NCBI GenBank assembly: GCA_020072965.1
Contig: JAIQFY010000014.1
Location: forward strand, 1 to 64,000
Source: Terriglobia bacterium
GTDB taxonomy: Bacteria; Acidobacteriota; Terriglobia; JAIQFV01
Direction: 5' to 3'
Length of the DNA: 64,000 nt
Numbering within the stretch: the stretch's first letter is position 1; each line of letters begins with the position of its first letter. Both the position numbers and the translations under genes were made by a program. Below the pieces are notes generated by a model. The model was given only the letters and a program-made list of their open reading frames with translations, ran no database searches and was not told the origin of the DNA. Positions 7,940 through 16,965 of this stretch are shown here, one piece after another.

Positions 7940-10906
7940 TTAAGGAGCCTGAAGCCCGGTGAATCGGGCCGGGGACTTTCCCGCCTGCGCGCGTGAAAGA
8001 GAAATGAGGTTCGCGAAGATGCGGTACGCGCCACTCACTCCCGCGGGAAACTGGCGAAACCAGGAAAAGCCGGTATACACAAAGCTTCCCTTTCCGAACC
8101 GCGCATACAGCATTCCGCCGAATTGCTCCTTCTCGCCGGGATCGTGAGAGGCCAACAGAGGGGTGTAATGCTCCTCCCAGGATCTCATGAAATTGAGACC
8201 GCGTTCCTGTACCCAGCCGTCGAAGTCCTTTTCTGTAATCACATTGGGAAAGGTGAAGATGGGATTTTTGGGCACCAGGATGCGAACAGGGGCTCCCTCG
8301 TCCACGATGCGAGCATAATCATCTGCGCCGGGCTCGGCTTCGTGGGCCGGATGTCTCGTGGAGGGCCTCTCCCGGACCACCTCGTCACGTTGCCAGCGCA
8401 GCAGGGGGTACGGGCCAAATTGGCGTGCAGGATCCGCGAACGACACAATCTTCTCGGCTGTCTGCGGGCCTTTGAATTCTTCCAGCTCCTTCAACAAAGC
8501 TACCCTCTGGGCGGTCTGTTCCTCTTTTTCCGGAGAATCGGTTTCGATGCGGCGGACTCGGGCCGGGTCCAGGCCAAAGGACGCGGAGTTGTATTGCACA
8601 ATCAACGTGCCACCATTCTTGACATAGTCCATCAGGCGTCCGTTGTTTTGATCCAGATCGCGGCGTACATCATAGGCGCGAATCCCGGTGATGATCGCAT
8701 CGAAACCACCCAACGTCCCGATGGCGAGGGCTTGTTCATCGAGCAATGTGACGCTGACTCCCATCTGGTCCAGCCCCTCCGGGATACGATCCCCGGTTCC
8801 CATGATGTATCCGACCTTAAGTCCCGGGGAAAGCTTGAGAGGCGTGATATGGGCAACGGTGCGTGCGAGCCGATAGAAATTCTGTTCCTGGATGTGGGGA
8901 TAGGAAATCCTCTGGAACCCCCGCGAGAAATTTTCTTTCCCCACCGTGGCCACTGCAAGGATGGGATAGTCTCCCGTGGACGGACGGGGAGGAATGCGCA
9001 GCACGAATTTCTTTAGGACTACCTGTCCTTTTCCCGCTGTCGAAAAGGCCGTGGCGATGGGTGATGAGGTCCAGCCCCGCGGTAGGATCAGTTTGACCAC
9101 GCCATCGACTTTCTCTGTGCCCTCACTTTCAAGGCGCACGAAGATATTCTTGGACTGTGACAGGGCCGAGCTGGCGATGATCAATTCTTCGGGAAGGCTA
9201 GAGACTGAAAGGGCCGGGATCACTTTGAAGCTCTCGCGCCGTTCCCCATAGCGCGGGTCCACTTTCACATACTCGAGCGGCCGTACGATCTGATAGATTG
9301 CGCCCGAGGGGTCCTCGGCCACGCGAAAGGTGGCCACAAAAGAGAGCTCGGGCGGGTCTTCGGCGCGTCCCACGAGGGCCTGATTTGCGATGGCGTATCG
9401 ATCCCCTACTCGCGGCAGCCGCAGCCAGTAAACTTCCGTCAGCAGCGCGGTGGGGGAAGCGGCGGCGGAGAATTTCCACACCATTTTTTCGTTGTATCGC
9501 AATGGCTTCAGATCGCCCGTGGCTTTCTCAACCGTCCAGTCCCGACGCGGCTCGGCCTCAATGGTCACGGGATCAACGCGGACATCGCTTCGATTCAATA
9601 GAGTGGCTGTGATCTTGACGCTGGAACCCGGGGTGAGCGAGGGCTGATCCGCCCGGACCTCAAGGGTCATTCCAAGCGCTGCAATGAGCGCTTCTGTAAA
9701 GTCCTCCTCTTTGGATCTCAAATGCTCTGCCAGGTCGAACTGGCGCGTCTCACTGAGCGCACTCGATAAAACCTGTTTGCGCAACGACCTCAATGCATCA
9801 ATCCCTCTGACCAAGAGGGACACGCTGGCTGAAGGATGCTCATCGCTGGCATGATCGGCAATCTCCCGGGCGAGCGAGTCAATCGCGGTCAGCCCAGCGG
9901 AGAGGAACGGCGCTCGTTCCAGATCTCCTCCCGCCAGGGAAGCCCAATCTGGGATGCGAGCCTGCAATCCTTTTTGAAAGGTCTTTTGGGCATCAGCGGG
10001 TTCAGTGGAAGTGGGCGAGGGGAGCGACGCTGAAGAGGCGATCAGCTCGAGATAAACAGGATGGGGGCCCATCCTCTGTTCCGCGCCCTGGCCTTGGGAC
10101 TGGTGCAGGCTCCGGCCCATGGCCGCAATTTCAGTCAGCGATTTTCCAAGATGCGGGCTGAACTGCCCCACGGCGACCGAAAAGCTGCCGGGCTCGTGGG
10201 GGTCGCGCCCCGTGACATAAAGTCTCTGAGCCTGCCACGGATGTAACCCCTGCGCCAGCTGCTCGGGAAATTGGTTGGGATCTGCCGCTGCGCGAAACGC
10301 CTCCGGGGTCAGAATTCCGATGGCTTGATGATGTCCATGCCCGTCCTCCGTCGTACCTCGCCAAACGGAGATAATGATGTCCGGCCGGTAACGCCGGATA
10401 ACGCGAACCATATCGCCCAACACCACATCCCGCCCCCATTTCTCAAAGGCTTCTTTCGGATCCTTTGAGAACCCGAAGTCGTAGGCCCGGGTAAAGAACT
10501 GTTGACAGTGGTCATATCCGCGGGCCGCCAACATTTCCTCCGTCCGGAGGATTCCCAAACTGTCGAACAATTCGGGCCCGATCAGGTTCTGTCCCCCTTC
10601 TCCTCGCGTGGCCGACAGGTAGGCGCACTGCACAAACTGATCCTGCGAGAGATAGGCCAGGAGGGCACTGTTCTCGTCATCGGGATGTGCACCCGTCATC
10701 AGAACGCGCGTCGCCCTTGGCAAATCGTGGGCCCGCTCAAAGAAGGTCGTGGCTTCCTGAGCCAGTGCAATCTGGCCCGAGAGCAGGAGGATACTGCACA
10801 GAGCCCAAACCTGGTAAAACCCACTACGCGGTCCCGGGAGGCTTGTTCGGCGAGACGAGCGCCCCCACCGTCCGGAAGGCAGCACACAAGCTTTGGTCAT
10901 GAGCAT
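7940..10906 (-). CDS. Secreted PIG-L (LmbE-like) deacetylase with long C-terminal extension
   Basis: The protein is about 988 residues from the chosen ATG, which has AGGA 8 bases upstream; longer starts to 10945 are open. A basic N-terminus and hydrophobic stretch ending near IALAQ predict export. The LmbE/PIG-L zinc hydrolase domain follows, with AHPDDE near residue 75 and the second metal-site motif GHGHHQAIG about 130 residues later. This family removes acetyl groups from GlcNAc-type sugars. Beyond residue about 400 comes a beta-rich stretch resembling NEW3-type domains (SLTPGSSVKITATLLNRS). A Rossmann-like, glutamine-amidotransferase-like region (GGFDAIITGIRAYDVRRDL, NGGTLIVQYN) comes next. 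Known LmbE enzymes are about 230-300 residues, so most of this protein is accessory. The substrate is unknown. Confidence 0.84.
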   Translation of the reverse strand: MLMTKACVLPSGRWGRSSRRTSLPGPRSGFYQVWALCSILLLSGQIALAQEATTFFERAHDLPRATRVLMTGAHPDDENSALLAYLSQDQFVQCAYLSATRGEGGQNLIGPELFDSLGILRTEEMLAARGYDHCQQFFTRAYDFGFSKDPKEAFEKWGRDVVLGDMVRVIRRYRPDIIISVWRGTTEDGHGHHQAIGILTPEAFRAAADPNQFPEQLAQGLHPWQAQRLYVTGRDPHEPGSFSVAVGQFSPHLGKSLTEIAAMGRSLHQSQGQGAEQRMGPHPVYLELIASSASLPSPTSTEPADAQKTFQKGLQARIPDWASLAGGDLERAPFLSAGLTAIDSLAREIADHASDEHPSASVSLLVRGIDALRSLRKQVLSSALSETRQFDLAEHLRSKEEDFTEALIAALGMTLEVRADQPSLTPGSSVKITATLLNRSDVRVDPVTIEAEPRRDWTVEKATGDLKPLRYNEKMVWKFSAAASPTALLTEVYWLRLPRVGDRYAIANQALVGRAEDPPELSFVATFRVAEDPSGAIYQIVRPLEYVKVDPRYGERRESFKVIPALSVSSLPEELIIASSALSQSKNIFVRLESEGTEKVDGVVKLILPRGWTSSPIATAFSTAGKGQVVLKKFVLRIPPRPSTGDYPILAVATVGKENFSRGFQRISYPHIQEQNFYRLARTVAHITPLKLSPGLKVGYIMGTGDRIPEGLDQMGVSVTLLDEQALAIGTLGGFDAIITGIRAYDVRRDLDQNNGRLMDYVKNGGTLIVQYNSASFGLDPARVRRIETDSPEKEEQTAQRVALLKELEEFKGPQTAEKIVSFADPARQFGPYPLLRWQRDEVVRERPSTRHPAHEAEPGADDYARIVDEGAPVRILVPKNPIFTFPNVITEKDFDGWVQERGLNFMRSWEEHYTPLLASHDPGEKEQFGGMLYARFGKGSFVYTGFSWFRQFPAGVSGAYRIFANLISLSRAQAGKSPARFTGLQAP

Positions 10907-10975
10907 TGGTGAATTCCTGGAGGCATCAGATATGACCATGGACAACTAAGAATGGTCCCCTGCGGAATCCGGGGC

Positions 10976-11434
10976 TCACCTTCGGCCCTCTCGAATCTTC
11001 CCGGCAACGAAGTACACTAACAAAAGGACGACGCACGCGGCCACGGACGTGTATAACGGCGTCAGAATAATGTGTTTCATGAGAATATGTTGGGCATCAC
11101 TCACGTTCAGGTTGTGATGTCGGTAATGCGTCTCCAGGGATGCGTAAGTGCTCAACAGCGTCGCAATCAAGGTCATGAACCCGTTAACGTAGCCCAACGC
11201 AAATCCCGCCCCGAGCAATCGGTACAATGGCCCTCCCACCTCTCGTGTCATTGCCACCCCGAGATAGACGGCGAGGACATACACAAACACTGTTGAACTA
11301 AAGAATTGCGTGACTTGTTTCGGGATCCCGGCAACCTCCAGGGCAAACCGCAAAGGGGTGGTTACAATCAGGATCACCATCGGCCACTGCAACCACTCGA
11401 GCAAGCTTTTCTCGTCATCCATGAAAGGGGCCAT
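10976..11434 (-). CDS. Small four-helix membrane protein, unknown function
   Basis: The 152-residue protein shows four hydrophobic segments: WPMVILIVTTPLRFALEV, VFVYVLAVYLGVAM, LGAGFALGYVNGFMTLIATLL and LYTSVAACVVLLLVYFVAG. It has short charged ends and a polar loop rich in His and Asn (ETHYRHHNLN). I do not recognise the family. The start is ATG 11434, and an in-frame ATG four codons later is also possible. It lies upstream of the LmbE-type gene on the same strand with a short gap, so it may share its transcript. Codon use looks normal for the region. Confidence 0.62.
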   Translation of the reverse strand: MAPFMDDEKSLLEWLQWPMVILIVTTPLRFALEVAGIPKQVTQFFSSTVFVYVLAVYLGVAMTREVGGPLYRLLGAGFALGYVNGFMTLIATLLSTYASLETHYRHHNLNVSDAQHILMKHIILTPLYTSVAACVVLLLVYFVAGKIREGRR

Positions 11435-11575
11435 AAGGGCAGCAATTCAGCTGTCAGCGCTCAGCTAAGGACCGTCCACGGTAAGTCATTAACCTTCTGA
11501 GCTTAAGGGACCTGATTTGTATAGGCTTACTTGGCCCCGATAGCTCTTAATTTAGCGGACTTGAACCAACACTCT

Positions 11576-11640
11576 GACCGCTGAAAGCTGATGGCTGACT
11601 GCTGATCGCTGATAGCTGACCGCTGTGATCGCTGATAGCT
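11576..11640. repeat. Heptanucleotide array, GCTGATA type
   Basis: Degenerate units of seven bases follow one another (GCTGATG, GCTGACT, GCTGATC, GCTGATA, GCTGACC and so on). They lie between the small membrane protein gene and the first ABC permease gene. A weaker similar stretch is at about 11448-11466 (CAGCTGTCAGCGCTCAGCT). No gene is seen in 11435-11651. Confidence 0.7.
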
Positions 11641-11651
11641 TCTTTCCCTTA

Positions 11652-12443
11652 CTACGTACCCGTGCTGCTATAGTTTCTTTCCCCTGCATGCCACATGACG
11701 AGGGCAAACCCGAAAAACACGGCCGCCACAACCGGGACCAAACAGTAAAACTGAGCATATTCATTCCGCCGGAGGAGTCTCACGGTGGGATAAAATGAAG
11801 CAAACGCAAAGGGGATTATCCAGCTCAAGAGGAACTGGAGAAACCCGTTGTAAATGGAAAGAGGATACCGGCCGAATGCCAACATATTATAAACCGGCGG
11901 GACGACCCCGACCTTGTCTTCAAAGAAGAAAGAAACACTGGTCAGAAGGAGGAAAATCGAGACATAAATGACGGCCCCGCAAATCACCATCACGATGCCC
12001 AGTGCTACATCCGCGGCGTGCCACTCCAGGTGGAGCTTGTGCGAACAGTAACCGATGACGAGCAGGCCGGTCACCGATTCCTGCGAAGATTCCAGCCGAA
12101 AGGCCTCGAAGAGCACCTGGAACATGGAGTGAATCGGCCGCAGCAGGATCCGGTCAAACTTGCCCTGGATAATGTAAGTTTCCCCGAACTGATAAAGGTT
12201 CAAGCTCAACACATTGAAGAGACCGAGGGGGATCAGGGAAAATCCGTACAGGAAGAGAAGTTCATAAAACGACCACCCCTTGAGACTGGGTATTTTTGAA
12301 AAGAGGACCAACACAAAACCAAATCCCAGCAGCGTCGCCGTGAAGGAGGTGCCGATGGCGATAAAGAAATCCGCCTTGTAGGCCATGCGGACTTTGGCGT
12401 ATTGGGCAAAGTAATTGATGAACAAAATAAGATGTCGCTTCAT
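11652..12443 (-). CDS. ABC-2 family transporter permease (second permease)
   Basis: The protein has about 263 residues and six hydrophobic segments. The amphipathic N-terminus MKRHLILFINYFAQYAKVRM is followed by YKADFFIAIGTSFTATLLGFG. The loop GKFDRILLRPIHSMFQVLFE is typical of ABC-2 permeases of the ABC2_membrane_6 type, seen in exporters encoded as one ATPase plus two permeases. I chose ATG 12443 rather than an upstream ATG. The seven extra codons would come from the repeat array next door. It should pair with the permease at 12753-13556 and the ATPase at 16966-18039. Cargo is unknown; lipids or amphipathic compounds are typical. Confidence 0.82.
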   Translation of the reverse strand: MKRHLILFINYFAQYAKVRMAYKADFFIAIGTSFTATLLGFGFVLVLFSKIPSLKGWSFYELLFLYGFSLIPLGLFNVLSLNLYQFGETYIIQGKFDRILLRPIHSMFQVLFEAFRLESSQESVTGLLVIGYCSHKLHLEWHAADVALGIVMVICGAVIYVSIFLLLTSVSFFFEDKVGVVPPVYNMLAFGRYPLSIYNGFLQFLLSWIIPFAFASFYPTVRLLRRNEYAQFYCLVPVVAAVFFGFALVMWHAGERNYSSTGT

Positions 12444-12446
12444 GGA

Positions 12447-12725
12447 AAAAAGTCCAAAGTCCAAGGTCCAAAATCCAAAGTCAAAAAACAGTTCAAAGTT
12501 CCAGGTTCAAAGTTCTGAAAACCCAGTTCAAAGTTCAAAGTTAAAGGCCGTAATGCTTCTTCAAGTCTCTTGCTTCCCGCTTCTGGTCTCCGATTTCCGA
12601 CCTCTGCCTTCCGACTTCCGGCCTCGGGCTTCCGGCGTTTGACCTCCGGCTTCTGGCCTCTGGCTTCTGACTTCAGACCTCCGACCTCCGACTTCTGACT
12701 TCTGGCTTCTGGCTTCGGTCCCATC
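12447..12725. repeat. Two adjoining heptanucleotide arrays (CCAAAGT and CTTCTGA types)
   Basis: At 12447-12545 degenerate CCAAAGT/TTCAAAG units follow each other with a 7-bp period. From about 12553 to 12725 the unit changes to CTTCTGA/CTTCCGA/CCTCCGG, again every 7 bases. Because the period is not a multiple of three and stops are rare, several long frames stay open here. They encode only KSEVGG-like repeats and are not called. The arrays separate the two ABC permease genes. Confidence 0.8.
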
Positions 12726-12752
12726 GATGGAAATCAGTTCCAGGATGCACAC

Positions 12753-13556
12753 TCATCCTCCCTGGATCGAGAGCCTGCGAATCGACCTCGCCCACCACCA
12801 TTCTCCAAGAAAGAAGATGACAATGGCCCAGAAGAGTTGAATGGCCAGCAGTTCAAAGATCTTTCCACCCTGGACTTTTCCGAGATAAATCAGGACGGGT
12901 GTAAAACTGATATGCTGGAAGGGGAGATAAGAGAGCACCCGCTGAAAACTGCGCGGAAAAAACGATATCGGAATCAGCAGCCCCGAGAACAATTCCAACA
13001 GGAAATACTTGGCTCGCAGCAGGCCCTGGATTGACTTCAACCGGATGGCGCAGGTCCCGAAGATGAAGTTAATCGTGGCCACAATGAAAAAGGAGAGCAC
13101 TGTGGAAATGAAGAAAGCGATGAAATGAACCCCACTCGACGGTCCGCTCACCGGAAACACCAGGGAAATCACCACGGCCGCGGGCGCGGTGAGCAGGAAC
13201 AGGCGGAAACAGCTTTCGCCGAGTGACTGGGCGATCACGGACCACTGGACGTGGATGGGCTTGATAAGCGTCATCGAGATCTTTCCCTCCATGACGTCGT
13301 TGGCCATATCCTGGTCGATCGTACTGAAATAGAACGACCGGATAATCCAGCCGAGGGCAACATAAGTCACCATCTGTTTCAAGTTGAATCCTTCAATGTG
13401 GTCGCTGTTCAGAAAGATCGCCCGCCAGATAAAGTAATACACGGTGACGTTGATGAGATAGGTAATCACCCCGGTATAGTAGCGAAGCCGGTACGCCAGG
13501 ATGTTCACAAATCCCACCCGTGCAAACTCGATGTAGGTTTTAAACCACGTCAGCAT
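12753..13556 (-). CDS. ABC-2 family transporter permease (first permease)
   Basis: The protein has about 267 residues with six membrane segments. The N-terminus MLTWFKTYIEFARVGFVNIL leads into YRLRYYTGVITYLINVTVYYF. The loop VMEGKISMTLIKPIHVQWS corresponds to the GKFDRILLRPIHSM loop of the sister permease at 11652-12443, which supports a paired heterodimeric exporter. The start ATG 13556 is preferred to an ATG 27 bases upstream because the family begins at this methionine. Together with the ATPase at 16966 it forms an export system of the inner membrane. Confidence 0.82.
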   Translation of the reverse strand: MLTWFKTYIEFARVGFVNILAYRLRYYTGVITYLINVTVYYFIWRAIFLNSDHIEGFNLKQMVTYVALGWIIRSFYFSTIDQDMANDVMEGKISMTLIKPIHVQWSVIAQSLGESCFRLFLLTAPAAVVISLVFPVSGPSSGVHFIAFFISTVLSFFIVATINFIFGTCAIRLKSIQGLLRAKYFLLELFSGLLIPISFFPRSFQRVLSYLPFQHISFTPVLIYLGKVQGGKIFELLAIQLFWAIVIFFLGEWWWARSIRRLSIQGG

Positions 13557-13622
13557 GTTGGGATCAAGTGTCCTGAATTCCAAAATCCGGAATTCCGGCT
13601 AATTCATTAATGAAGAAGCAGG

Positions 13623-13631
13623 ATTCTAACA
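13623..13631 (-). promoter_or_regulatory. Candidate extended -10 promoter of the first ABC permease
   Basis: The minus strand reads TGTTAGAAT, an extended -10 element (TG-N-TAGAAT), 67 bases before the permease start. No good -35 is visible, as is usual for extended -10 promoters. The identical nonamer lies before the ABC ATPase gene and before the GntR gene. Confidence 0.4.
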
Positions 13632-13763
13632 CGAAAGGAAAGCGGGGGTGCGGGGAGATGGGGATTCTCCAACACCCCCGGGAAGGCAAAGACGGCGTCC
13701 CTGTCAATGCGGCAGGGTTCCGGCGCAGGGCATAACCATCGAACCCCGAGGGAGGTTTAAACA

Positions 13764-16661
13764 TCAGCGCGGCAAGGCGAATTTCCCAATTGCGAGTGGC
13801 GTACCATTATCCGCAAAAAATTTCAAGGTCGCTGAGGTGGGCGCACCAATCTCCAGCAAAATGAACTGTGTTTGATACCCGCCTCCATCGGCGACCTGCG
13901 GAAAAACGATCGGCGCGGAGGGGGTTTGGAGAACATCGGCCACCGGAAACGTTGACATTAGAAATTCGTTCCTCGAGTTGGTCAGGGAGCGGAGGGTCAA
14001 AGCGACGAATGGGGTCACCGAACTCAAGTCCACGACTCCGGTAAAGCTATCCGGCAAGCCGGGGACCACCTGGCCAGCAAATTTTGCGTCGTGACCGTTG
14101 CTGTTGAGACTCATGGCACCGGTCCCAGCGGGTGTGCTCCCATCGGCCTGGAAAGCCCGGAAGGTCACTGTGACAGCCGAGTTGCCAGGTGCCGCGATCG
14201 CCACGCCGGTATCGTGGCCTCCTGATTTATCGACATAAATCCTGGCATGACTGGTGGGCGTCGCCGAGGGGATTCCCGTTTCGGACACGAGAACGCCGTT
14301 CTGAGAGAGGCTGAGGATTCCCGCGCCGATCGGGGTCGAACTCCCGTTGTCAGGTGTCAATTGAACCGAGCCGGTAACCGCGGAAGCGGGGGAGCCATCA
14401 CTCGCCAGACGGAACAGCCCGCCTGGAGGGATACTGTATCGGAAGCTATCGGTGGGTGAAACGTCTCCCACCCGCCGGATTGCCTGAGAGTCACCCCCAT
14501 TGTTAAAAAACTTCAACACCCCCGTTTCCGGGTTATTCGAGGTATTTAAGAGAATCACCGATGTTTGGTTTCCGTTCCCATCTGCAAAATGCGGAAAGAA
14601 GGTTTGACTCGAGGGGCCCGGAAGGGTCAGATCCGCGATCGGGGTGGTGGTAAGGAGCGTTTCACCGCGCTGATTTGTCGTCAATCGCAGCGCTACGATG
14701 GACAGCGGCTGGACACTGGAAATGTCCAGCGAGCCAAACTGGCTGGCTGATGAAAAGTTGGGAGGGAGATTGAAGTCTGGTGCCAACCCGTTCAACTCAG
14801 TAATGAACACGGCACGGTGTGCCTCCGGGGGGATCACCCCATTCCCCACTGCCAACTCATTCCCGTTTGCATCGCGGAGCCGAAACTGAACGTTGGCTGT
14901 CGTCCCACCCGGATTGACGAGGGCAATTCCGGTATTTACGCCGATGGTCCCGATCCCCTCCCGGTCGTCCTTTGCGGGAACGCCCGTGCGGAAATCAATA
15001 AACATTCGTGCCGTCGTTGTGGGCGGTGATATCGGGACCCCCGCCTCGCTGACGATGACGTTGTTCTGTCTCAAGCTAAAGACGGCGGTCCCGCTCACGG
15101 CATTGGTGGGACTTGTCGTCACCGTGGCATAACCCGCATGCACCAGATTGCCCTGCCCGGTCGTCGTGGTTGAAGCGGCCCCGCCACTGGGAACGGTCAG
15201 GTTGACCTGCGTATTTCCGCCGTTGGTCACATCCTGGGTAATGGCGAAAACCTGACCGGCGACCGACAAGGTTCCTACGCGTGAGAGCCCCTGCGAATTT
15301 GTCGCCACGGAGTAACTCACCGTTCCATTTCCACTCCCACTGCCTCCCGAAGTAACATTGATCCATGACACGCTGCTGGCGGCTGACCATGTGCACCCGG
15401 ACGCCGCGCTCACAGCAACAGTTCCTGTCCCGCCGCCGCTGTTAAAGGACTGGGTCGCAGGAGAAATCGAATACCCACAGCCCAAGTTGCCGGAGACGAG
15501 ACGACTCACCTGGCCGCCCAAACCGGCCACATAGATTTCCCCCGCCTCATCTTCTCCGAAGGATGAAATGTTCAACCCGCTGTTGAGCAAAACGGTCTGC
15601 GTCCCACTGTTCAACATCACAATCTCACCGGAGCAAAAATCGGCAAAGAGATACACCCCTGCCGGAAGGCTCCCCCGGGTCCCCCGGTAGACGTATCCCC
15701 CCGTGATCGAACACCTGGATGCAACCGCGGGAGACGTCTGAGCATGGGGGTATTCGGCGATCGGAAAGGTGAAACCGCTTGTGTTAGCGCACAAGGCCGG
15801 ATCATTGTTGGTGCAATGATTCCCTTCAAAGATGCGCCAGCCATAATTGCCTCCAATCGTCACGATGTCGACCTCTTCCCAGTGGTCCTGGCCAACATCG
15901 CCCACAAACAGCTGTCCCGTGCCCCGGTCAAACGAGAACCGGAACGGATTACGCATCCCCACCGAAAAAATCTCAGACCTCCCCCCACCCGAAAAGAAGG
16001 GATTGCCGGGCGGCGACGAGTAAGGCACGGAGCCGTTCGGATGGTCGACATCAATGCGAAGGATCTTGCCGAGAAGCTCATTGGTGTTCTGAGCCCGGTT
16101 GCCGGGGTCGTTCCCCGAACCGCCGTCCCCCATCCCGATGTAAAGAAATCCATCCGGCCCAAACGCGACCATCCCTCCGTTATGATTCACGAATGGCTGT
16201 GCGATGATCAGCAGGATCTTCTCCACGGGATCCGCTACATTCGCATCCGAAACCGAGGCATGATACTCCGCGATGACCGTGGCCCCGTCGCCCGCTCGCG
16301 TGTAGTCAACGAAGAAACGCCGGTTCGTAAAGAACTGCGGATGAAACGCAAGCCCCAGCAGGCCCTGCTCTCCGCCGAAGACCTCCTTGGAGGAAATATC
16401 AAGAAAAACACTGGGTGAGGAAGCTCCCGGCTGTAATACCTTGATACGTCCTCCCTGCTCCACGACGAAGAGCCGGTTACTCCCATCCTGAGAACTGGTC
16501 ACAAACAGCGGGTTGCTCAATCCGGTCAACACCGGCACTAGTTGGAGGGGGGCCAGTACAGGACCTGCGCCTGCGGTCTCCCCGAAATTCCGGTCAGCAT
16601 GGATAAAAATGACCCCCATCAGGGACAAAGTTATGAATAATCCGAAAAGTGGCTTGTTCAT
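13764..16661 (-). CDS. Secreted PQQ-dependent sugar dehydrogenase with BACON-like and repeat domains
   Basis: The protein has about 965 residues. ATG 16661 is chosen because GGAGGA lies 7 bases upstream. A signal peptide (LFGLFITLSLMGVIFIHA) precedes a glucose/sorbosone dehydrogenase beta-propeller (GLSNPLFVTSSQDGSNRLFV, LLGLAFHPQF, GGMVAFGPDGFLYIGMGDGG, GKILRIDVDHPNG, GNYGWRIFEG). In this family it oxidises aldose sugars in the periplasm with PQQ. A BACON-like module follows (SGCTWSAASSVSWINVTSG). The rest is two copies of a roughly 200-residue unit, each with ARxxxD...TGIA and FPxxADGxGxQT motifs. The gene sits between the ATPase and permease genes of an ABC exporter, which may be chance. 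No PQQ synthesis genes are in view. Confidence 0.86.
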   Translation of the reverse strand: MNKPLFGLFITLSLMGVIFIHADRNFGETAGAGPVLAPLQLVPVLTGLSNPLFVTSSQDGSNRLFVVEQGGRIKVLQPGASSPSVFLDISSKEVFGGEQGLLGLAFHPQFFTNRRFFVDYTRAGDGATVIAEYHASVSDANVADPVEKILLIIAQPFVNHNGGMVAFGPDGFLYIGMGDGGSGNDPGNRAQNTNELLGKILRIDVDHPNGSVPYSSPPGNPFFSGGGRSEIFSVGMRNPFRFSFDRGTGQLFVGDVGQDHWEEVDIVTIGGNYGWRIFEGNHCTNNDPALCANTSGFTFPIAEYPHAQTSPAVASRCSITGGYVYRGTRGSLPAGVYLFADFCSGEIVMLNSGTQTVLLNSGLNISSFGEDEAGEIYVAGLGGQVSRLVSGNLGCGYSISPATQSFNSGGGTGTVAVSAASGCTWSAASSVSWINVTSGGSGSGNGTVSYSVATNSQGLSRVGTLSVAGQVFAITQDVTNGGNTQVNLTVPSGGAASTTTTGQGNLVHAGYATVTTSPTNAVSGTAVFSLRQNNVIVSEAGVPISPPTTTARMFIDFRTGVPAKDDREGIGTIGVNTGIALVNPGGTTANVQFRLRDANGNELAVGNGVIPPEAHRAVFITELNGLAPDFNLPPNFSSASQFGSLDISSVQPLSIVALRLTTNQRGETLLTTTPIADLTLPGPSSQTFFPHFADGNGNQTSVILLNTSNNPETGVLKFFNNGGDSQAIRRVGDVSPTDSFRYSIPPGGLFRLASDGSPASAVTGSVQLTPDNGSSTPIGAGILSLSQNGVLVSETGIPSATPTSHARIYVDKSGGHDTGVAIAAPGNSAVTVTFRAFQADGSTPAGTGAMSLNSNGHDAKFAGQVVPGLPDSFTGVVDLSSVTPFVALTLRSLTNSRNEFLMSTFPVADVLQTPSAPIVFPQVADGGGYQTQFILLEIGAPTSATLKFFADNGTPLAIGKFALPR

Positions 16662-16965
16662 GGACATTCCTCCGGCCATTGATTTCGCCTCCAAGGTGTC
16701 GCAGCGCTGGAAGAGGAGGGAATTCTTCCACCCCCCTGCCTCAGGGCGTTCCTGGCCAGGCCTTGTCACCAACCAAGGCTACCCGCATGGTTTTGATTTG
16801 GAATTTAGGCAGGGCCATTATAACGCCTTTCAAGTTCTCTGCCATCCAAGAACGTTCGAAGGGTGAAGGAGTGAACCCAGGCTCGGGAATTGCGATGGCG
16901 CGGCCCGGAAAAAACGAATTAGGATCTCGTGAGCGAAGAGGCGTCTATCTCTCTGCTCCCTGCGC
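16662..16965. other. Gene-free stretch of 304 bases
   Basis: No gene, repeat or clear terminator is seen apart from the GGAGGA ribosome-binding site of the sugar dehydrogenase gene at 16669-16674 (minus strand). Small open frames here have no ribosome-binding site or recognisable product. Confidence 0.5.

Noticed and set aside
12440-12752. Open frames of 60-94 codons with KSEVGG-like repeats on the minus strand
   Set aside because: They arise from the 7-bp repeat arrays, which stay open in several frames. There is no ribosome-binding site and the composition is not protein-like.
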